From: a bacterium UBP8_UBA6595
Lineage (GTDB): Bacteria > Margulisbacteria > Marinamargulisbacteria > UBA6595
DNA length: 26,493 nucleotides
Reading direction: 5' to 3'
NCBI GenBank assembly: GCA_002433595.1
Contig: DJIL01000036.1
Coordinates: forward strand, 1 to 26,493
In this document: piece after piece, positions 21,694 through 26,493 of the stretch
Numbering within the stretch: position 1 is the stretch's first letter
How the letters are laid out: every line of letters begins with the position of its first letter
Position numbers and translations under genes: made by a program
Notes under the pieces: model-generated
Told to the model about the DNA's origin: nothing
What the model saw: only the letters and a program-made list of their open reading frames with translations
Database searches by the model: none

Positions 21694-24600
21694 GATTATA
21701 CTTAATAAATACTCGCGGAATAAATGCGTCATCGATAATATTTAACCGTCGCGTTTGCCCGTAGTTAACTGACAAATTTCGTCGGAGATAATAACTTAGC
21801 TCGTATTCTGATACCGGCCGGTTATCTTCATAAACACCAAAATCTGTCCGAATTCGCGCATACAACCGATCCGTTAGCTGTTCAATAAAATTGAGGCCTA
21901 CCCCCGATTGCACAAACACTGATTCATCCGACTGAATAATGGCCTGTCCGGGATTATAATCGATTTGCACTTGATACAATCCGGTTCGCTTCTGAATTAG
22001 TCGCTCTACCGGTTGAAAAACTTGCGTGTTAAAAAAGGCATTGAGTCGATGTTGCCCCATTTCTTCTACCCGAACCGACCCCGATTCATTGCCCCCCGCA
22101 TTATCCCGAAGGTCCCCATCCGATACCAACGCTTCAAACAGCTGATTGCCTGTTTGTTCGCTAGTAGCCAGCGCATCATACACCGTGGTTTGAAGTCTGT
22201 ACTTACGCCGAAACTCCGGCAATGATGAGGGTAAAAAGGGGTATCCCACACGGTATTGCTCAAACCAAACGGATTGGGGGTTCTTGAGATCGCCCTCAAT
22301 AACCGCTACCATGGCCGATTGGGCATCCTCCCGAACCACATTGGCAGACACACTGTATTGACGTACATCGCTAAATGATATCGCCCGAAACGATAAATTT
22401 GGTGGCGAACTTCCCGAAAAAACGATTCGATTAACACCTGTTTTTTGAGTATTCTGAGAAAAAAACTGATCTTGTTCCTTAGATTTCATTAATCGAAATG
22501 ACCGATTAGCTACCTGTACATATCCGTCAGTTACTTGAATATAATTATACAGCGCCATGTTATTCAACGGCCCCCGAATTATTACTGGTGGATGCCCCTC
22601 CGCTAACTTTAGATCAATAGAATGCGACAGCACCGTCAATAGTGTGGGGGGCATCATATACCCAGAAACGGAAACATCCGGTCCAATGCTTAAATTTACA
22701 TTCATAACCAGACTATCTCTTAGCTGTCCTGACGATTGGCTTTTTTGAGGACTCACGACTGCTTGAGCCAGCTTTATATCTCCCATTGCCATTACTTGGC
22801 CTGGATATTGGCCAATAATACGCCCAGATTGAATATAAACCCCGCCCCAAAACCGATTGGGAACCACCAGATTAAGTTGTGTGGGAGCAACCGCTACTGC
22901 CACACGAACCGACCCGGATAATCCCCCAACCACCGCGGGTAATTGGATATCAATAGGCCCTGAAACAACCAACCGATTGAGTGTGTCCATTTGAGTCCAA
23001 TATACCCCCAAATCAGACAGCTCCATTCGATTATTATGAATTGCAATCACGCCATCATCAACCCCCATAAAAACCCCGTCTCCACCCACGTCTATTTGCC
23101 CCGTTGTATTGCGTAAAACCGCCGACGCTGACACTATCGTTGGCTGAGACAGACCTCCCCCAACCACAATACGAACGGGCCCGTCTGATCGCATGGATTG
23201 AAGGGCTGGCACCCAGGCCCCCAACGCGCCCCACGCACTTCCTGGCAACTGAATCGTGACCGCTATAGGCGCATCTTGCTTATTCAGCATGGCCATTAGT
23301 GGCCACTGACCCGTGACTATCGCCGGATGCCGAACTGAGTCATGATCCACGCTATGCCCCGATTCAAACACCATATACCCGTCTGGCCTTAATTGAAGTG
23401 TTTGATGCCAACGATTCAAGCGTGCATGCCCAACCTGCAGCCCCTTAACGCTTGTTTGTATGCGCGTATTATCGGAGTCATTACTCACAACAACACGTAC
23501 CGCTTTGGCTTGAGCAATGCCCTCTAGACTAACCGTTTGAAAATCCAACGCACCCGTAACCGCTGGCCACGGACGCTTAGCTGTATGCTCGACTACCAAT
23601 TCTCCCGATATACTGGCCGATAATTGATCCCAAATAGCCGGTTTTTTCGCATCTGCACGCTGCATGGCTAGATCTGAAACAACGGATGAAAAAGCCGATA
23701 CCGCCGACTCCCCCCCCCACAAACGAGTCCCAGAATGCCCAACCCTCGGTACTATACCCTGGGGACTTGTTACCCCGACTGGTTCTACTAAATGCTTTAG
23801 GTTTAAAAACTCAATTTGTGCTTGCTTCGCCATACGCCGTAACCGCTGCCATGCTATTTGCTTTAATTTTGCTGTAACCTTCATGTCTCGTGTTTTTGAA
23901 TGAATCTGACCCGATACTGACACTTCACTACCGGCCTCTCGAACACGAAAAGATTCAAGTATAACGGTATCGTTTTTTTGATGCATTGCCACCGATACAA
24001 GCGGCAGCACCAAACTGTTCACCATTAACGACTCGCACTCCGCTTGAATATCCAAATTAGAATTTTTACCCAAAACCCATTGAGATTCCTGAAACCGGCA
24101 ATCCCCCAAAAAGTCACCATAGCCACTAAACCAAGGGCGAATGCTTTGCAATTGAATGCGACTTCCCGCCATTACACGAATTGTCTGCTGCGCTGCGCTG
24201 TTGCCAACATCCGCCACAAACCGGGTGCCCGGCATTCGAACCTTTAATTGACGCAATGACCACGCATCAGGACTGTACTGCCAATGGGTTTCCATGGAAT
24301 CAATGGCCACCCCATTCACGTGCATGGCTGCTGCCTCTTGCCACCCCGATGCCTGCCAACGCCCATCCGCGTACACCACTTGAAATGCGCCGGACGTTTT
24401 CCCATTTTTAGCCAGCGTTGGCCCCCATTTTAAACGCGCCAGTATTGGTGGAATGGCCGTGACTCGCAGGCTAACATCCGCCGTAATACGGGTGTTGTGC
24501 CGAGCCCCTGTTACTAAAAACTCCCCACCCAAAATGCGTACCTTTCCACCGGTCAAAATTGTACGATGGGCATCGTGAACAACCGTTGCTTGAATACCCC

Positions 24601-26350
24601 CAACCCCAATATCAGGAAAATGAATCCCTTCCCCTGCTATCGTTGCCTGAATGCGCGCCGTTAATGGGTTGGCGATCATCTTCGGAATGGCCCCGGCTAC
24701 TGATGATTGAATTGACGCCTTACCTCCCAATACGGGAATATCACGCCCCCAAACCACCAGGTCAGCATCGCCCTGCCGAGATACCTGCCCCTGAGCCTGT
24801 AAACGCCCGGTTTGGTTAACTATTATTGATGCGGTCGGAACCAAAATGGGCGCATTGGCTGAAACTATAGCAATCGCATGAATACGATCAACCGTTTGTC
24901 CCTGCCAGACGATGGTCTTGGGGGCTACAGATAGCGTCGCTGTATACCGATGCAATGGCCCCGATAAAACAACATTGGAATCCCCCAAACGTGGCGATCC
25001 TGTTACTGCAAACCGCCCCTCAATGTGCGTCGGTTGATCCGGTTCAAATGCCAAAACAACCTGTCCAGATACCGTCCCCCCCTGAACACGCCCCCCCAAA
25101 GCACTCACTGTTAATTTTTTTTGATAATACCGATACCCCACCACAGCATCCTGAATCATAGCCTGAGACAATGGTTGAACCGCCGGAAACCGTACCGAAC
25201 CCACTATCGCCGGCTGAGGCAACACACCGTGAACCCGCAATACCGCCGACTGACCCACACCCGAAACTGGCAGACGAACCGCCGGAAACACCGATTCCAG
25301 AGTGCTCATCGAAACGCTTTCAGCGGTCATGTTTAAATCAATTTGTTTTGTTTGAAAGCCAATGGTTCCATGCGCCTGAACTGAGTGATCCAAAAACTTA
25401 CCGGTTGTCGGGAAAAACTGCAAACCCTCTCGATTCACCCGAAACCGTGTGGTTATGGCCTGAATACTTGAATCAAAAAATGGCACGTTAATTACGGCCT
25501 GTTCTGCGTAAACATCAAATGAAAATTCAGGCTTATTTCCTAGCGCTGGATTGGGTGTGATTTTACCCGTTACAGCCGCTTTCCCGGACAAAAAATCATA
25601 CCCCGGTTGATGAAAAAAATACCGCCCCCATGGGGCCACAGACACGTCTTGAGCCGATACCGTTAATTGATAGGCCTGACGCGTTTGCCAAACACCGTTC
25701 ACCTTCACCAGAACCGCTGTCTCGGATTCCGATGCTGGCTGCACACGAGCGCTGGCGTTAATCACCCGTGGAGAGTCGCGAAAATCGATAGACACACGGC
25801 CCTGATTGTATCGCCGTGAAAATGGTTCTGGCAGGGGTCGCTTTAACCAGCCCCGCTGGTCCGTGATGCCACCCGAAACACCCGTAACACTGAATACCCC
25901 CCGAAAGCCCCCGCTCGATCGCGTGGAGCCAGCCGACTGTGGAAACAGGGCCTGAATCCACGCCGACAGTTCAAGGTGTTGATTCGCATTCCGAGTCACA
26001 TCCACCGCCACTTGGTCCACAACCACATGGGTCAACGCGCTTAGTGGACGATGCGGCTGCAGCAACAACCGAGCCAGATTATACCGAATGCGTACCGACG
26101 CAACGGAAACTGCCAAGTCTGGCACCGCAATGCCGTCTACATGCACGTACGTTATCCCGTTGGTCCGTACCCGATCCACCACTACCGGATAATCCATGCG
26201 ATGACTCAGCCACGTCGCAACCCCTTGACTCACCCGACCCTGAACCGCTGAAATATTGATCAATCCAACACCCAAAACAAAAATGCCAAGGCTCCCCACG
26301 CATCCACTAATTAAGCATTTTTTGATCGACGGATACCAACGTCTCATCAT
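21683..26350 (-). CDS. tamB: TamB-like translocation and assembly module protein
   Basis: A 1555-residue protein. An N-terminal membrane anchor (about 10-35) is followed by more than 1000 residues of repetitive beta structure, with alternating short strands such as 'GTVSGQVVLAF' and 'VSGPIDIQLPAVVGGLSGSV'. This is the AsmA-like, groove-forming architecture of TamB, now thought to carry lipids between membranes. The C-terminal DUF490/TamB domain (about 1230-1555) ends with ARIRTDFGVYEDN, YELSYYLRRNLSVNYGQ and IKYNHVF, a close fit to that family. The protein bridges inner membrane to periplasm and works with the TamA-like protein just downstream (11-base overlap). The gene comes before tamA, as in the Borrelia tamB-bamA arrangement and unlike the E. 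coli order. A G9 tract occurs near codon 878. Confidence 0.93.
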   Translation of the reverse strand: MMRRWYPSIKKCLISGCVGSLGIFVLGVGLINISAVQGRVSQGVATWLSHRMDYPVVVDRVRTNGITYVHVDGIAVPDLAVSVASVRIRYNLARLLLQPHRPLSALTHVVVDQVAVDVTRNANQHLELSAWIQALFPQSAGSTRSSGGFRGVFSVTGVSGGITDQRGWLKRPLPEPFSRRYNQGRVSIDFRDSPRVINASARVQPASESETAVLVKVNGVWQTRQAYQLTVSAQDVSVAPWGRYFFHQPGYDFLSGKAAVTGKITPNPALGNKPEFSFDVYAEQAVINVPFFDSSIQAITTRFRVNREGLQFFPTTGKFLDHSVQAHGTIGFQTKQIDLNMTAESVSMSTLESVFPAVRLPVSGVGQSAVLRVHGVLPQPAIVGSVRFPAVQPLSQAMIQDAVVGYRYYQKKLTVSALGGRVQGGTVSGQVVLAFEPDQPTHIEGRFAVTGSPRLGDSNVVLSGPLHRYTATLSVAPKTIVWQGQTVDRIHAIAIVSANAPILVPTASIIVNQTGRLQAQGQVSRQGDADLVVWGRDIPVLGGKASIQSSVAGAIPKMIANPLTARIQATIAGEGIHFPDIGVGGIQATVVHDAHRTILTGGKVRILGGEFLVTGARHNTRITADVSLRVTAIPPILARLKWGPTLAKNGKTSGAFQVVYADGRWQASGWQEAAAMHVNGVAIDSMETHWQYSPDAWSLRQLKVRMPGTRFVADVGNSAAQQTIRVMAGSRIQLQSIRPWFSGYGDFLGDCRFQESQWVLGKNSNLDIQAECESLMVNSLVLPLVSVAMHQKNDTVILESFRVREAGSEVSVSGQIHSKTRDMKVTAKLKQIAWQRLRRMAKQAQIEFLNLKHLVEPVGVTSPQGIVPRVGHSGTRLWGGESAVSAFSSVVSDLAMQRADAKKPAIWDQLSASISGELVVEHTAKRPWPAVTGALDFQTVSLEGIAQAKAVRVVVSNDSDNTRIQTSVKGLQVGHARLNRWHQTLQLRPDGYMVFESGHSVDHDSVRHPAIVTGQWPLMAMLNKQDAPIAVTIQLPGSAWGALGAWVPALQSMRSDGPVRIVVGGGLSQPTIVSASAVLRNTTGQIDVGGDGVFMGVDDGVIAIHNNRMELSDLGVYWTQMDTLNRLVVSGPIDIQLPAVVGGLSGSVRVAVAVAPTQLNLVVPNRFWGGVYIQSGRIIGQYPGQVMAMGDIKLAQAVVSPQKSQSSGQLRDSLVMNVNLSIGPDVSVSGYMMPPTLLTVLSHSIDLKLAEGHPPVIIRGPLNNMALYNYIQVTDGYVQVANRSFRLMKSKEQDQFFSQNTQKTGVNRIVFSGSSPPNLSFRAISFSDVRQYSVSANVVREDAQSAMVAVIEGDLKNPQSVWFEQYRVGYPFLPSSLPEFRRKYRLQTTVYDALATSEQTGNQLFEALVSDGDLRDNAGGNESGSVRVEEMGQHRLNAFFNTQVFQPVERLIQKRTGLYQVQIDYNPGQAIIQSDESVFVQSGVGLNFIEQLTDRLYARIRTDFGVYEDNRPVSEYELSYYLRRNLSVNYGQTRRLNIIDDAFIPRVFIKYNHVF
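23710..23718 (-). repeat. G9 homopolymer in tamB
   Basis: Nine C on the plus strand, encoding the WGGE segment near residue 878 (TGG GGG GGG GAG). It lies between beta-rich regions, in a low-complexity linker. Confidence 0.85.
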
Positions 26351-26359
26351 TATCTATTT

Positions 26360-26368
26360 AGTTTACCA
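26360..26368 (-). promoter_or_regulatory. Possible extended -10 for tamB-tamA
   Basis: Minus-strand TGGTAAACT (hexamer 4/6 with the TGn extension) lies nine bases before ATG 26350, predicting a leader of about two bases. An overlapping TATAGT slightly upstream is an alternative -10. Confidence 0.35.
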
Positions 26369-26384
26369 CTATACCGGCCTCAAA

Positions 26385-26459
26385 TTAAACATATTCCGTC
26401 TGCATCCACCCCACCTCAAGCCCCACGGCCACGCTAACTATCGGGTCGCAACGAGCCAT
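26385..26459 (-). other. 24-codon small ORF upstream of tamB (uncertain)
   Basis: Minus-strand ATG 26459 is preceded by GGAG three bases upstream and stays open for 24 codons (MARCDPIVSVAVGLEVGW...) before TAA at 26385-26387. It ends 34 bases before tamB. It may be a leader peptide or chance. I recognise no family. The spacing of the ribosome-site-like motif is shorter than ideal. Confidence 0.2.
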
Positions 26460-26464
26460 AATCT

Positions 26465-26488
26465 CCAAAAAAAGCAATTTTTGGTTTT
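26465..26488 (+). terminator. AT-rich intrinsic terminator-like hairpin at the right edge
   Basis: CCAAAAA (26465-26471), loop AAGCAA, TTTTTGG (26478-26484), then TTTT. This is a 7-bp stem plus U tract on the plus strand. No plus-strand gene is recognised upstream within the window. On the minus strand the same stem overlaps the GGAG of the 24-codon ORF, so it could hide that site instead. Confidence 0.35.
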
Positions 26489-26493
26489 AATAA

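Noticed and set aside
25171..25491. Plus-strand open frame of 106 codons opposite tamB
   Set aside because: It is antisense to a well-supported TamB reading frame, is Pro/Arg-rich as expected from the complement of Gly-rich codons, and shows no domain pattern or ribosome site.
26445..26459. Short resemblance to a conserved 16S rRNA segment (gcaacgagc)
   Set aside because: The match is under ten bases, and the flanking sequence does not continue the rRNA pattern.
1..26493. CRISPR arrays, insertion sequences, prophage or integration sites
   Set aside because: No regularly spaced repeats, transposase or integrase motifs, or terminal inverted repeats were seen; the tRNA-Gly has no duplicated 3' end nearby.

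Overview
The window is 26.5 kb of gene-dense bacterial chromosome with moderate GC. I assign it to a Gram-negative (diderm) bacterium, because it encodes an outer-membrane Omp85 protein with three POTRA domains (TamA-like), a 1555-residue TamB, two lipobox lipoproteins and a type II secretion-like pseudopilin set. I could not fix the phylum. The system II cytochrome c biogenesis genes (ResB, CcsA), the ferrooxidans-type GshA, the deoxyhypusine synthase-like enzyme and the RsbU-type phosphatase form an unusual mixture. Nothing in the window identifies a phage, transposon or CRISPR array; it reads as core chromosome with some unusual enzymes.

Left region (1-7495, + strand): the 3' end of dnaX, then ybaB, recR, a tRNA-Gly(TCC), a deoxyhypusine synthase-like gene, a protein made of three degenerate receiver-like segments, a SpoIIE/RsbU PP2C phosphatase, a strongly diverged FdhD-like protein, and a two-step glutathione pathway (gshA-gshB). 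Minus-strand block A (7499-9254): a small unknown gene and a phosphohexomutase. Minus-strand block B (9353-15077): a tight operon read leuB, lipoprotein, resB, ccsA, DUF420/CtaM-like, msrAB, that is, cytochrome c/haem maturation and methionine sulfoxide repair headed by an isopropylmalate dehydrogenase. Minus-strand block C (15228-17133): a short prepilin peptidase followed by four pseudopilin-like proteins. A ResA-like thioredoxin lipoprotein (17223-17750) is divergent from a + strand operon tatA-gmk-rpoZ-coaBC (17869-20059). The right end (20056-26350, minus) is tamB-tamA.

Two architectural themes stand out. First, genes that begin transcription units mostly have no Shine-Dalgarno sequence. 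Instead they have a sigma70-like -10 box, often an extended TGn-10, placed about 7-14 bases before the start codon, which predicts leaderless or near-leaderless mRNAs. Genes inside operons are joined by ATGA/TTGA/GTGA/TAATG overlaps, and some have clear Shine-Dalgarno motifs. Second, both convergent junctions (7495/7499 and 20056/20059) leave no room for a conventional terminator.

The best candidates for new biology are the triple pseudo-receiver/PP2C pair, the FdhD homologue that has lost the family's key motifs, the compact pseudopilin module with its own peptidase, and the leaderless promoter architecture. All functional statements rest on reading motifs by eye; no database search was possible.
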